Assembly (NCBI GenBank): GCA_913054445.1
Contig: CAJXIK010000051.1
Span: 1 to 9,996 of the forward strand
DNA: 9,996 nucleotides
Reading direction: 5' to 3'
Origin: an uncultured Bermanella sp.
GTDB taxonomy: Bacteria; Pseudomonadota; Gammaproteobacteria; Pseudomonadales; Oceanobacteraceae
The notes beneath the pieces are model-generated. The model made no database searches. It saw only the letters and a list, made by a program, of their open reading frames with translations, and was not told where the DNA came from. Both the position numbers and the translations under genes were made by a program. Shown here one piece after another: positions 1-5,974 of the stretch (positions within the stretch are counted from its first letter, which is position 1; the number at the start of each line of letters is the position of its first letter).

Positions 1-19
1 GGAGTTGCCTCCCTTTCAA

Positions 20-48
20 GTGCCTGCATCGATCACTTACGGTACAAT
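20..48 (+). promoter_or_regulatory. Possible glyA promoter (-10 TACAAT)
   Basis: TACAAT at 43-48 matches the sigma-70 -10 consensus at 5 of 6 positions. It is followed by a GC-rich stretch (GCCCGCC), as in many growth-rate-regulated promoters. The hexamer 17 bp upstream (GTGCCT, 20-25) is a poor -35. A start near position 55 would give a leader of about 57 nt. I see no clear PurR or MetR operator, although only 111 bases upstream of the gene are visible. Confidence 0.35.
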
Positions 49-111
49 GCCCGCCATTATTTATAGACCGCCTTTATAAACCGTTAATTTTGCTAAAGAT
101 AGGGGACGACC

Positions 112-1374
112 ATGTTCAAAAAAGACATGAATATCGCTGATTTCGACCCAGCCTTGTGGGCTGCCATGAAAGCCGAAGACGTGCGTCAGGAAGAGCACAT
201 CGAGCTCATCGCCTCTGAAAACTACACGAGCCCGCGCGTCATCGAAGCCCAGGGCAGCCAGCTCACCAACAAGTACGCCGAAGGGTATCCGGGTAAGCGC
301 TACTATGGTGGCTGCGAGCACGTGGATGTGATCGAGCAATTGGCCATCGACCGTGCCAAAGAGCTATTCTCGGCCGACTACGCCAACGTTCAGCCGCACT
401 CTGGCTCGCAAGCCAACGCCGCGGTGTACATGGCCCTCGTTAAGCCAGGCGATACCGTACTGGGCATGAGCCTCGCCCACGGTGGCCACCTAACGCACGG
501 TGCCTCTGTTTCTTTCTCGGGCCGTATCTATAACGCGGTTCAGTACGGCCTCAACGAAGCCACCGGCGAGATCGATTACGATCAAGTTGCCGCCCTGGCC
601 AAAGAGCACCAGCCAAAGATGATCGTGGCCGGTTTCTCTGCCTACAGCCGAGTGGTCGATTGGCAGCGTTTCCGTGACATCGCCGACTCTGTGGGCGCTT
701 ACCTGTTCGTCGACATGGCACACGTGGCCGGTTTAATCGCCGCCGGTGTTTACCCATCGCCGGTGGGCATCGCCGATGTGGTCACCACCACCACGCACAA
801 GACACTGCGCGGCCCCCGTGGCGGCTTGATTTTGGCCAACAAAGACGAAGCTCTCAACAAGAAGCTTAACTTTGCCGTGTTCCCCGAATCCCAAGGCGGC
901 CCCCTCATGCACGTCATCGCCGCCAAGGCGGTGTGCTTCAAGGAAGCCATGCAGGACGACTACAAAAACTATCAGGCACAGGTGGTTAAAAACGCGCAGG
1001 CCATGGCCAACGAATTCATCGCCCGTGGTATTAACATCGTCTCCGGTGGCACCGACGATCACCTGTTCTTAGTTGATCTAATCGGCAAGGAATACACAGG
1101 CAAAGACGCCGACGCCGCATTGGGCGAAGCCTTCATCACCGTCAACAAGAATGCTGTGCCCAACGACCCTCGTTCACCATTCATCACCTCTGGTTTGCGT
1201 ATTGGTACACCCGCAATCACCAGCCGTGGCTTCAACGCCGCTCAGTCTAAAGAGTTGACCGGCTGGATCTGTGACGTGTTGGAAAGCCTCGAAAACGGCA
1301 GCCAAGAGAAGGTCGCCGCAGAAGTGCGCGCTAAGGTTAAGGTACTGTGTGCGAGCCTGCCTGTTTACTCTTAA
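112..1374 (+). CDS. glyA: Serine hydroxymethyltransferase
   Basis: PLP-dependent cytosolic enzyme that interconverts serine and glycine while loading a one-carbon unit onto tetrahydrofolate, the main source of methylene-THF for purine, thymidylate and methionine synthesis. The 420-residue protein has the family's usual length (E. coli GlyA is 417) and aligns with it end to end as I remember it. Visible motifs are [16 protein letters not shown] (25-40), the substrate-binding segment [14 protein letters not shown] (54-67), HSGSQAN (96-102), DMAHVAGL (201-208, with the cofactor-contacting Asp and His), and [14 protein letters not shown] (225-238), in which Lys230 should form the Schiff base with PLP. 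The start at 112 is supported by AGGGGAC at 101-107 and by the N-terminus [12 protein letters not shown], which parallels E. coli MLKREMNIADYD. The codons favour C-ending forms, as expected for a highly expressed gene. It converges with priA and is transcribed alone. Confidence 0.98.
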   Translation: MFKKDMNIADFDPALWAAMKAEDVRQEEHIELIASENYTSPRVIEAQGSQLTNKYAEGYPGKRYYGGCEHVDVIEQLAIDRAKELFSADYANVQPHSGSQANAAVYMALVKPGDTVLGMSLAHGGHLTHGASVSFSGRIYNAVQYGLNEATGEIDYDQVAALAKEHQPKMIVAGFSAYSRVVDWQRFRDIADSVGAYLFVDMAHVAGLIAAGVYPSPVGIADVVTTTTHKTLRGPRGGLILANKDEALNKKLNFAVFPESQGGPLMHVIAAKAVCFKEAMQDDYKNYQAQVVKNAQAMANEFIARGINIVSGGTDDHLFLVDLIGKEYTGKDADAALGEAFITVNKNAVPNDPRSPFITSGLRIGTPAITSRGFNAAQSKELTGWICDVLESLENGSQEKVAAEVRAKVKVLCASLPVYS

Positions 1375-1405
1375 CGGTTAGCTTTTTAAGCGTTATTTGA
1401 GTGTT

Positions 1406-1435
1406 AAAAAACCGCGCCTGTGCGCGGTTTTTTTT
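1406..1435 (+). terminator. Rho-independent terminator of glyA, probably bidirectional
   Basis: The stem CCGCGC (1412-1417) pairs with GCGCGG (1422-1427) around a CTGT loop. It is followed by eight T residues (1428-1435) and preceded by six A residues (1406-1411). Because the A-run reads as a T-run on the other strand, the same hairpin could also stop transcripts leaving priA on the minus strand. It begins 32 nt after the glyA stop codon. Confidence 0.9.
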
Positions 1436-1447
1436 GTGCCTAAATAT

Positions 1448-1626
1448 TGTAGGAGGCCACCCCGTGGCCGATTGTTAAACCCCCACCGTGGCGTGAGCTA
1501 GCGACGCCAAGTGCTGCTTATAATTAAAATAAAAAGAAACGGCATCATGGCTTCGATGCAACAGAATTTTGGCCATTGGCCGCGGAAACTGGCCATCGGC
1601 CATCGGCCACGGGGTGGCCTCCTACA
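1448..1626. repeat. REPIN-like inverted pair of GTAG-headed palindromic repeats
   Basis: The 25 nt at 1448-1472 (TGTAGGAGGCCACCCCGTGG plus CCGAT) recur as a perfect reverse complement at 1602-1626. Each copy starts with GTAG and contains the short hairpin GGCCAC-CCC-GTGGCC. This is the layout of REP sequences, in which a GTAG-type head precedes an imperfect hairpin. Two head-out REPs facing each other form a REPIN. In other bacteria such elements are mobilised by RAYT (REP-associated tyrosine transposase) enzymes, and none is encoded here. The spacer carries a smaller stem, TGGCGT (1489-1494) with ACGCCA (1504-1509). The right copy supplies the last bases and stop codon of priA. Assignment to the REP class rests on structure; copy number elsewhere in the genome is not visible. 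Confidence 0.75.
1571..1610. repeat. Short GGCC-phased repeats inside the REPIN
   Basis: The sequence next to the right palindrome holds five GGCC blocks: GGCCATT, GGCCGCG, a GAAACT interruption, then GGCCATC twice and GGCCAC. The two tandem GGCCATC heptamers lie directly against the REP core. The left REP lacks them: after its GGCCGAT the sequence runs into TGTTAAAC. The two halves of the element are therefore asymmetric, consistent with slippage expansion on one side. Confidence 0.6.
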
Positions 1627-3853
1627 GGCTTTCAATGGGGTCGATGTCCAGCCCCCACCTAACCTTGTGAAACCCCTTCAGCGCATAAATATCCGGCAGT
1701 ACTCGCCCTATGAAAGAGTGCAACACAGTGCGCCGCCGGGCAGATACCCACAGCTGGCTCCTAAAGCGTCCGGCGCGTAATTCCATGGGCGCGGGCAGCG
1801 GGCCAATCATGCTGAGTTGCGGCAAGTTCAGCGCTTGTTGGTGTTGGTTTAGCAACTGCCGCACGCGGTGCAAGAAGCGTTCGGCTTCTTGCGGCAGGTG
1901 GCAATCGGCGCGCAGCAGCAGCTGAAAGCCGTAAGGGGGTAAGTGTTGATGTTGGCGTTCGTCCAATAGGGCGAGCGATAAGGCGTGGTAACTTTCTTCT
2001 TTCAGTAGGTGCAGCATGGGGTGCTCGGAAAATTCCGTTTGCAACACCGCCACGCCCTGGTCTTTTTCGCGACCGGCGCGGCCCGCCACCTGTAAAATAA
2101 GTTGCGCGGTTTTTTCCATGGCGCGGTAGTCGGCACTAAAAAAGCCGCTGTCCACATTAATCATGATCACCAGCGTGACCTTAGGAAAATGATGGCCCTT
2201 GGCCAGCATCTGCGTGCCCACGATGATGCAGGGCTCTCCCCCGTGCACCGGCGCTAACAGTGTTTCCATGGCGTGTTTATTTTGCGTGCTGTCGCGGTCG
2301 ATGCGAATAACCGGCGTCGCTTGGAACTTGTATTGTAGGTGGCTCTCCAGTCGCTCGGTGCCCGCGCCCATGGCTTGTATCTTGTGGCTCAAGCATTCTG
2401 GGCATTGCCGAGGAATGCTCAGCTTGCTGTCGCAGTGGTGACAATGCAGGTGGGCGGGCTTTTGATGCAGGGTCATCTTGGCATCACAGTGCCTGCACTC
2501 CGCTATCCAAGCGCAGTCTGGGCAATAAAGAGTGGGCGCGTAGCCGCGGCGGTTGACGAATACCAAGACCTGCTGGCCCTTATGCAGCGTGTCTTCGATG
2601 GGTGGCAGCAACGAATCGGCGAGACCATGGTGTACTGCCTGATTTTTTATATTTAAAATTTGCAGCTCGGGCATGCTGGCCGCACCCGCCCGCTGGCTTA
2701 AACGCAGATACTGGTATTTACCGTTAAGGCCGTTGTGCAGGCACTCTAGGCTGGGGGTGGCGCTGCCCAGAATAATGGGAATGGCGAGGGTCTTGGCTCG
2801 CACCACTGCCACATCGCGGCCGTGGTAACGCACGCCGTCCTGCTGCTTAAATGATTGATCGTGTTCTTCATCTATGACGATCATGGCGAGGTTGGGCATG
2901 GGGGTAAAGATCGCGCTGCGGGTGCCGATGATAATTTGCCCGCGCCCCGTACTGGCATCGTGAGTGCGGGCCATGAGCCAGGCATCGAGGCGTTCGCGGT
3001 CGCTGAGTTTGCTGTGCAACAACAATACGTCGGCCTCGAAACGCTGTGCAAAGCGCTGCACGGTCTGCGGGGTGAGGCCAATCTCGGGCACCAAAATTAA
3101 TACTTGCAGGCCTTGCTGCACATGGGGGGCGATGGCTTGCAGGTACACTTCAGTTTTGCCGCTGCCGGTGATGCCATCTATGAGAAAGCTGTTAAAGCCC
3201 TGGCTTTGCTCTATGCAGGTGAGGGCATGCTGCTGCTCTTGGTTGAGTGTTAAAGGCGTCTGGGAGCATTGGCCCTTAATGGGCTGAAAACAGTCGCGCG
3301 CCTGCTTCACAAGGAAGCCCTTAGTCACTAGCCCGTTGATGATGGCGGGGGTGAAACCCGCCTGCACGAGGTCTTGCTGCCAGCAGCCGTCTTGGTGAGC
3401 GCTTTGCGTCATGTGCGCCAGCAGCTCCACCTGACGGGGTGCCCGCTTTATGGTGCTGGGATCGGGGGGGGTGTCTGCCGGTGCGTAAAAATTTTGCTTG
3501 CTGGCGCGGGCAGGTTCGCCTTTGCGCAACAGCAGCGGCCACAATAACGACAAGCATTCGCCGATGGGCTGGTGATAATACTCGCTGAGCCAGTGCCCCA
3601 GCTGGTATAGGTCGCTGGGCAGCAGGGGGGTGCTGTCTAATAGGGCGGCGATGGGCTTAAGCTTGGCCGGGTCCACTTGGGGAGCCTGATGAATGCTCAC
3701 GATGACCCCGCTCAGTAGGCGCGCACCAAACGGCACGCTGACCCGCAGGCCCGCCTGATAATGGCGCATGTCGGTGTCTGCTAGGGGCCGGTAATCAAAC
3801 AGCTTAGGAAGAGGGGCGGCCACGGCCACGCTGAGAAAAAAAGGCGACGTCAT
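1622..3853 (-). CDS. priA: Primosomal protein N' (replication restart helicase PriA)
   Basis: PriA recognises stalled or collapsed forks, unwinds the lagging arm 3'-to-5' and starts PriB/DnaT/DnaC-dependent reloading of DnaB. The 743-residue protein carries an N-terminal 3'-OH/DNA-binding domain (about 1-105), a winged-helix region, Walker A GITGSGKT (227-234), the DEEH box (328-331), LGSATPSLE (362-370), and a zinc-binding insertion with eight cysteines (444, 447, 453, 456, 471, 474, 484, 487). The second helicase lobe has GTQMLAKGHHFP (546-557) and QVAGRAGR (588-595), and the C-terminal domain ends in GLDIDPIESL. I chose ATG at 3853 because the encoded start, MTSPFFLSVAVAAPLPKLFDY, fits the family; a purine-rich AAGAG precedes it. 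An in-frame TTG at 3889 would add 12 residues that look untranslated. The final Leu codon and the TAG stop overlap the REP element. The gene diverges from rpmE. Confidence 0.96.
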   Translation of the reverse strand: MTSPFFLSVAVAAPLPKLFDYRPLADTDMRHYQAGLRVSVPFGARLLSGVIVSIHQAPQVDPAKLKPIAALLDSTPLLPSDLYQLGHWLSEYYHQPIGECLSLLWPLLLRKGEPARASKQNFYAPADTPPDPSTIKRAPRQVELLAHMTQSAHQDGCWQQDLVQAGFTPAIINGLVTKGFLVKQARDCFQPIKGQCSQTPLTLNQEQQHALTCIEQSQGFNSFLIDGITGSGKTEVYLQAIAPHVQQGLQVLILVPEIGLTPQTVQRFAQRFEADVLLLHSKLSDRERLDAWLMARTHDASTGRGQIIIGTRSAIFTPMPNLAMIVIDEEHDQSFKQQDGVRYHGRDVAVVRAKTLAIPIILGSATPSLECLHNGLNGKYQYLRLSQRAGAASMPELQILNIKNQAVHHGLADSLLPPIEDTLHKGQQVLVFVNRRGYAPTLYCPDCAWIAECRHCDAKMTLHQKPAHLHCHHCDSKLSIPRQCPECLSHKIQAMGAGTERLESHLQYKFQATPVIRIDRDSTQNKHAMETLLAPVHGGEPCIIVGTQMLAKGHHFPKVTLVIMINVDSGFFSADYRAMEKTAQLILQVAGRAGREKDQGVAVLQTEFSEHPMLHLLKEESYHALSLALLDERQHQHLPPYGFQLLLRADCHLPQEAERFLHRVRQLLNQHQQALNLPQLSMIGPLPAPMELRAGRFRSQLWVSARRRTVLHSFIGRVLPDIYALKGFHKVRWGLDIDPIESL

Positions 3854-3928
3854 TCGGTCTCTTATTATTAGCTTGCTACATAAGCCCAAGGCTTAAAACG
3901 AATTGATCTGGCGCGTTTTGCGCCGCTC

Positions 3929-3937
3929 TGGTATTAT
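3929..3937 (+). promoter_or_regulatory. Extended -10 promoter of rpmE
   Basis: TG (3929-3930), one base, then TATTAT (3932-3937) forms an extended -10 element, followed by a GC-rich discriminator (GCGCGCC). The hexamer 17 bp upstream (TGGCGC, 3909-3914) is a weak -35, which extended -10 promoters tolerate. The GC-rich discriminator is typical of stringently controlled ribosomal promoters. A perfect hairpin GGCGC-GTTTT-GCGCC (3910-3924) overlaps the spacer. The predicted start is near 3944. Confidence 0.5.
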
Positions 3938-3943
3938 GCGCGC

Positions 3944-4059
3944 CCCCTAAAGGTCTGTATAGAGCTTGCTCAGGATCTTGGGTCCAGCGGTACTTATGAG
4001 GCTCGGGTGTATTTCGCACCAGAGAATAAGTGGCGGCAACGGAAAAAAGAGGATTTATT
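3944..4059 (+). promoter_or_regulatory. Structured 5' leader of rpmE, possible L31 autoregulation site
   Basis: About 115 nt separate the likely transcription start from the rpmE start codon, long for a single ribosomal-protein gene. Two compact hairpins are visible: GGATC-TTG-GGTCC (3973-3985, one G-U pair) and GGTGT-ATTTC-GCACC (4006-4020, one G-U pair). After them comes an unpaired purine-rich stretch with the ribosome binding site AAGAGGA (4047-4053). E. coli L31 is known to repress translation of its own mRNA through the leader, and ribosomal leader motifs for L31 have been proposed in gammaproteobacteria. Matching this sequence to such a motif is inference. Confidence 0.4.
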
Positions 4060-4269
4060 ATGCGCGAAGGTATTCACCCTAAATACGAAACCCTTACTGC
4101 AACCTGTTCTTGCGGTAACGTGGTTAACACCCGTTCTACTAAGACCGGCGAAATGCACCTAGACGTATGTTCTGCATGTCACCCTTTCTACACCGGTAAG
4201 CAGAAGATGCTGGACACTGGCGGCCGTATCGATCGCTTCAAGAAGCGTTTTGGCGGACGCGGTAAGTAA
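4060..4269 (+). CDS. rpmE: 50S ribosomal protein L31, zinc-binding (C+) type
   Basis: Small protein of the large ribosomal subunit that contributes to the bridge between the 50S and the head of the 30S subunit. The 69-residue protein matches E. coli RpmE closely in its N-terminal IHPKYE, the CSCGN segment, [15 protein letters not shown], and the C-terminal [11 protein letters not shown]. Four cysteines (16, 18, 37, 40) form the zinc site, so this is the zinc-containing form and not the zinc-free paralogue (YkgM type) induced during zinc starvation. ATG at 4060 is preceded by AAGAGGA at the right distance. An upstream in-frame GTG at 4030 would add ten residues and swallow that ribosome binding site, so it was not used. 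The gene is monocistronic, divergent from priA, and ends in a strong terminator. Confidence 0.97.
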   Translation: MREGIHPKYETLTATCSCGNVVNTRSTKTGEMHLDVCSACHPFYTGKQKMLDTGGRIDRFKKRFGGRGK

Positions 4270-4305
4270 TTACCCCGTTAAGCCCATAGAGACATTGGTT
4301 TCTAG

Positions 4306-4336
4306 CAAAAAGGCGCTCATTGAGCGCCTTTTTTGC
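4306..4336 (+). terminator. Rho-independent terminator of rpmE
   Basis: GGCGCTC (4312-4318) pairs with GAGCGCC (4322-4328) around an ATT loop. The stem is extended by an A-run on the left and six T residues on the right (4329-4334). It begins 36 nt after the rpmE stop codon. Confidence 0.9.
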
Positions 4337-4405
4337 TTTTTGGCGATGGCTCGGCCTATCAACTGAAACTATTGTCAATATAGTGAATTTTTATGACGTT
4401 GCGGG

Positions 4406-4435
4406 TTGTTACCGCGCACAAAACTGCGTAATAAT
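4406..4435 (+). promoter_or_regulatory. Likely promoter of the malic enzyme gene
   Basis: TTGTTA (4406-4411) matches the -35 consensus at 4 of 6 positions. AATAAT (4430-4435) matches the -10 at 5 of 6, with an 18 bp spacer. The predicted start near 4442 leaves a leader of about 66 nt. It lies downstream of the rpmE terminator, so the malic enzyme gene can be transcribed independently. Confidence 0.5.
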
Positions 4436-4442
4436 GCGGAAT

Positions 4443-4469
4443 CGCCCACATGACAGTGGCAGCTGGGCG
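4443..4469 (+). repeat. Hairpin in the malic enzyme leader
   Basis: CGCCCA (4443-4448) is the exact reverse complement of TGGGCG (4464-4469), leaving a 15-nt loop. If transcription starts near 4442 the hairpin would sit at the extreme 5' end of the mRNA, where it could stabilise the transcript. As DNA it could equally be an operator just after the start site. No known regulator consensus was recognised. Confidence 0.3.
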
Positions 4470-4507
4470 GTTTCAACGGTACCAAAACTAATTGCGGAAT
4501 TTATCGA

Positions 4508-5767
4508 ATGTCAGATTTTAAGCAGGACGCCCTAGATTACCATGAGTTTCCAAAGCCGGGTAAAATCAGTGTTGAGCTAACTACGGAAGCCAACTCGGCT
4601 CGTGATCTTTCTCTCGCCTATAGCCCAGGCGTTGCCGAGCCAGTTAAAGCCATTGCCGACAACCCAGAAGATGCCTACAAATATACCTCTAAAGGCAACC
4701 TAGTGGCGGTCATCACCGATGGCACCGCCATATTAGGCCTAGGCAATTTAGGGCCGTTGGCCTCTAAGCCGGTGATGGAAGGCAAGTCGCTGCTTTTCAA
4801 ACGCTTTGCCGGTGTCGACTCCATCGATATCGAAGTTGAATCCGAAAGCCCACAGGCGTTCATCGACACCGTACGCCGTATCGCCAATACCTTCGGCGGC
4901 ATTAACCTCGAAGATATTAAAGCACCCGAGTGTTTCGAGATCGAGCGTACCCTCATCGAGCAGTGTGACATCCCTGTGTTCCACGATGACCAACACGGCA
5001 CCGCCATCGTGACCGTGGCCGGTATGTTGAACGCCCTAGAAATTCAAGGCAAAAAAGTCGAAGAAGCCACCATGGCCGTGCTGGGTGCCGGTGCTGCCGC
5101 CATCTCTTGCTCTAAGCTGCTTATCAGCGCGGGCATGAAGCCAGAAAACATCTTCATGTGTGACCGTAAAGGTGTGATCCACTCGGGCCGTGATGACCTT
5201 AACCAATACAAGGCCATGTTTGCGGTAGACACCGACAAGCGCACCCTAGCCGATGCCATCGATGGTGCCGACGTCTTCTTGGGGCTGTCTGGTCCTAACC
5301 TATTGGCCCCCGAATTGTTGAAGACCATGGCCGTTAACCCCATCGTCTTCGCGTGCTCTAACCCAGACCCAGAAATTGCACCTGCGCTGGCACACCAAGT
5401 GCGTGATGACCTCATCATGTCCACCGGCCGTTCCGATTTCCCTAACCAAGTGAACAACGTGTTGGGCTTCCCGTTCATCTTCCGTGGTGCCCTCGATGTA
5501 CGTGCCACCGCCATCAACGAAGAGATGAAGCTGGCCGCCGCTTACGCCATCGCCAAGCTTGCCAAAGAGCCTGTTACCCAGGAAGTATTAGATGCCTACG
5601 AACTGACTTCTTTGCAGTTTGGCCGCGACTACATCATTCCTAAAGCGACCGACTCGCGCCTGCTGGGCATCGTTGCCGGTGCCGTTGCACAGGCTGCCAT
5701 CGACACTGGCGTGGCCACTTTGCCACTGCCTGCCAGCTACCCGCTGAAGTCGGTTGCCGACATCTAG
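4508..5767 (+). CDS. maeB: NADP-dependent malic enzyme, short form without a phosphotransacetylase domain
   Basis: Cytosolic enzyme that oxidatively decarboxylates malate to pyruvate with reduction of NAD(P)+, supplying pyruvate and NADPH during growth on TCA intermediates and acids. The 419-residue protein matches the N-terminal half of E. coli MaeB from HEFPKPGKI to the end of the malic domain, including LAYSPGVA with Tyr38, EGKSLLFKRFAG (91-102), GGINLEDIKAPECF (130-143, metal-binding Glu/Asp), VFHDDQHGTA (157-166), a Rossmann motif LGAGAAAIS (192-200), and RSDFPNQVNNVLGFPFIFRGALD. E. coli MaeB (about 759 residues) carries a C-terminal phosphotransacetylase-like domain. This protein stops with a clean TAG before it, as in the short enzymes of Pseudomonas, so it is not truncated. 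NADP preference is inferred from the family. The ribosome binding site is weak (GCGGA, 4494-4498). Codons are strongly biased towards C-ending forms, suggesting high expression. Confidence 0.93.
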   Translation: MSDFKQDALDYHEFPKPGKISVELTTEANSARDLSLAYSPGVAEPVKAIADNPEDAYKYTSKGNLVAVITDGTAILGLGNLGPLASKPVMEGKSLLFKRFAGVDSIDIEVESESPQAFIDTVRRIANTFGGINLEDIKAPECFEIERTLIEQCDIPVFHDDQHGTAIVTVAGMLNALEIQGKKVEEATMAVLGAGAAAISCSKLLISAGMKPENIFMCDRKGVIHSGRDDLNQYKAMFAVDTDKRTLADAIDGADVFLGLSGPNLLAPELLKTMAVNPIVFACSNPDPEIAPALAHQVRDDLIMSTGRSDFPNQVNNVLGFPFIFRGALDVRATAINEEMKLAAAYAIAKLAKEPVTQEVLDAYELTSLQFGRDYIIPKATDSRLLGIVAGAVAQAAIDTGVATLPLPASYPLKSVADI

Positions 5768-5810
5768 TGTTTCGTTAGCGCGGCCTTTCGCGCTTAAACG
5801 CAGCACACTT

Positions 5811-5842
5811 AAAAAAGCCGCTACTCTGTTAGCGGCTTTTTT
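5811..5842 (+). terminator. Rho-independent terminator of the malic enzyme gene
   Basis: GCCGCTA (5817-5823) pairs with TAGCGGC (5830-5836) around CTCTGT. The stem is preceded by six A residues and followed by six T residues (5837-5842). The stem is identical in sequence to the terminator at 9635-9668 beyond the next operon. Confidence 0.92.
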
Positions 5843-5908
5843 GTGCGCGTGGATTTAATATTGGGGAGTATTTTGTTTACAGCCTTCACTAAATTAATAA
5901 AAAAAGCC

Positions 5909-5925
5909 TGCGACAATTTGTCACA
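5909..5925. promoter_or_regulatory. Palindromic candidate operator or activator site of the receptor operon
   Basis: TGCGACAATTTGTCACA is a 17-bp palindrome around T5917 with a single mismatched pair; its core GACAA-T-TTGTC is perfect. It is centred about 41 bp upstream of the start predicted from the -10 at 5946-5951, where class II activators bind. It resembles a CRP site (TGTGA-N6-TCACA) but has a 7-bp spacer and one substitution, so CRP is doubtful. The regulator is unknown. Confidence 0.4.
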
Positions 5926-5945
5926 TCCCAAGGTCTGCCATCTCC

Positions 5946-5951
5946 TATAAA
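5946..5951 (+). promoter_or_regulatory. -10 element of the receptor operon
   Basis: TATAAA is a good -10, but no acceptable -35 lies 16-18 bp upstream, which fits a promoter that needs an activator. The inferred start near 5958 leaves a short leader, and the ribosome binding site GGGGGAC (5966-5972) lies just before the ATG. I found no convincing Fur box (GATAATGATAATCATTATC-like) between 5843 and 5974. Confidence 0.4.
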
Positions 5952-5974
5952 ATGCGTTCCTCTCTGGGGGACTT

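Noticed and set aside
733..1062. Open frame of 109 codons on the minus strand inside glyA
   Set aside because: It is antisense to a well-supported, strongly codon-biased gene; such frames are a by-product of GC-ending codons.
1511..1780. Open frame of 89 codons on the plus strand from a GTG start
   Set aside because: It runs through the REP doublet and antisense into the 3' end of priA, has no ribosome binding site, and its protein has low-complexity, arginine/proline-rich composition from GGCC repeats.
2339..2656. Open frame of 105 codons on the plus strand inside priA
   Set aside because: It lies antisense to the zinc-binding and helicase portion of priA and shows no recognisable domain or ribosome binding site.
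3854..3889. Longer priA from a TTG start
   Set aside because: The extra 12 residues do not fit the family N-terminus, whereas the ATG at 3853 gives the expected beginning.
4030..4059. Longer rpmE from a GTG start
   Set aside because: It would place the strong AAGAGGA ribosome binding site inside the gene, and L31 proteins begin close to the IHPKYE motif.
4320..4535. Open frame of 71 codons on the plus strand between rpmE and the malic enzyme gene
   Set aside because: It starts inside the rpmE terminator hairpin and overlaps the start of the malic enzyme gene; no ribosome binding site or family resemblance.
5044..5517. Open frame of 157 codons on the minus strand inside the malic enzyme gene
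   Set aside because: It is antisense to conserved malic enzyme motifs; its serine- and arginine-rich product is typical of a shadow frame.
4508..5767. Truncated MaeB that has lost its phosphotransacetylase domain
   Set aside because: Short malic enzymes of about 420 residues are normal in Pseudomonas-like bacteria, the stop is clean, and a terminator follows about 45 bp later with no remnant coding sequence.
5909..5925. A CRP site
   Set aside because: The half-sites are TGCGA and TCACA with 7 bp between them; CRP needs TGTGA and TCACA separated by 6 bp.
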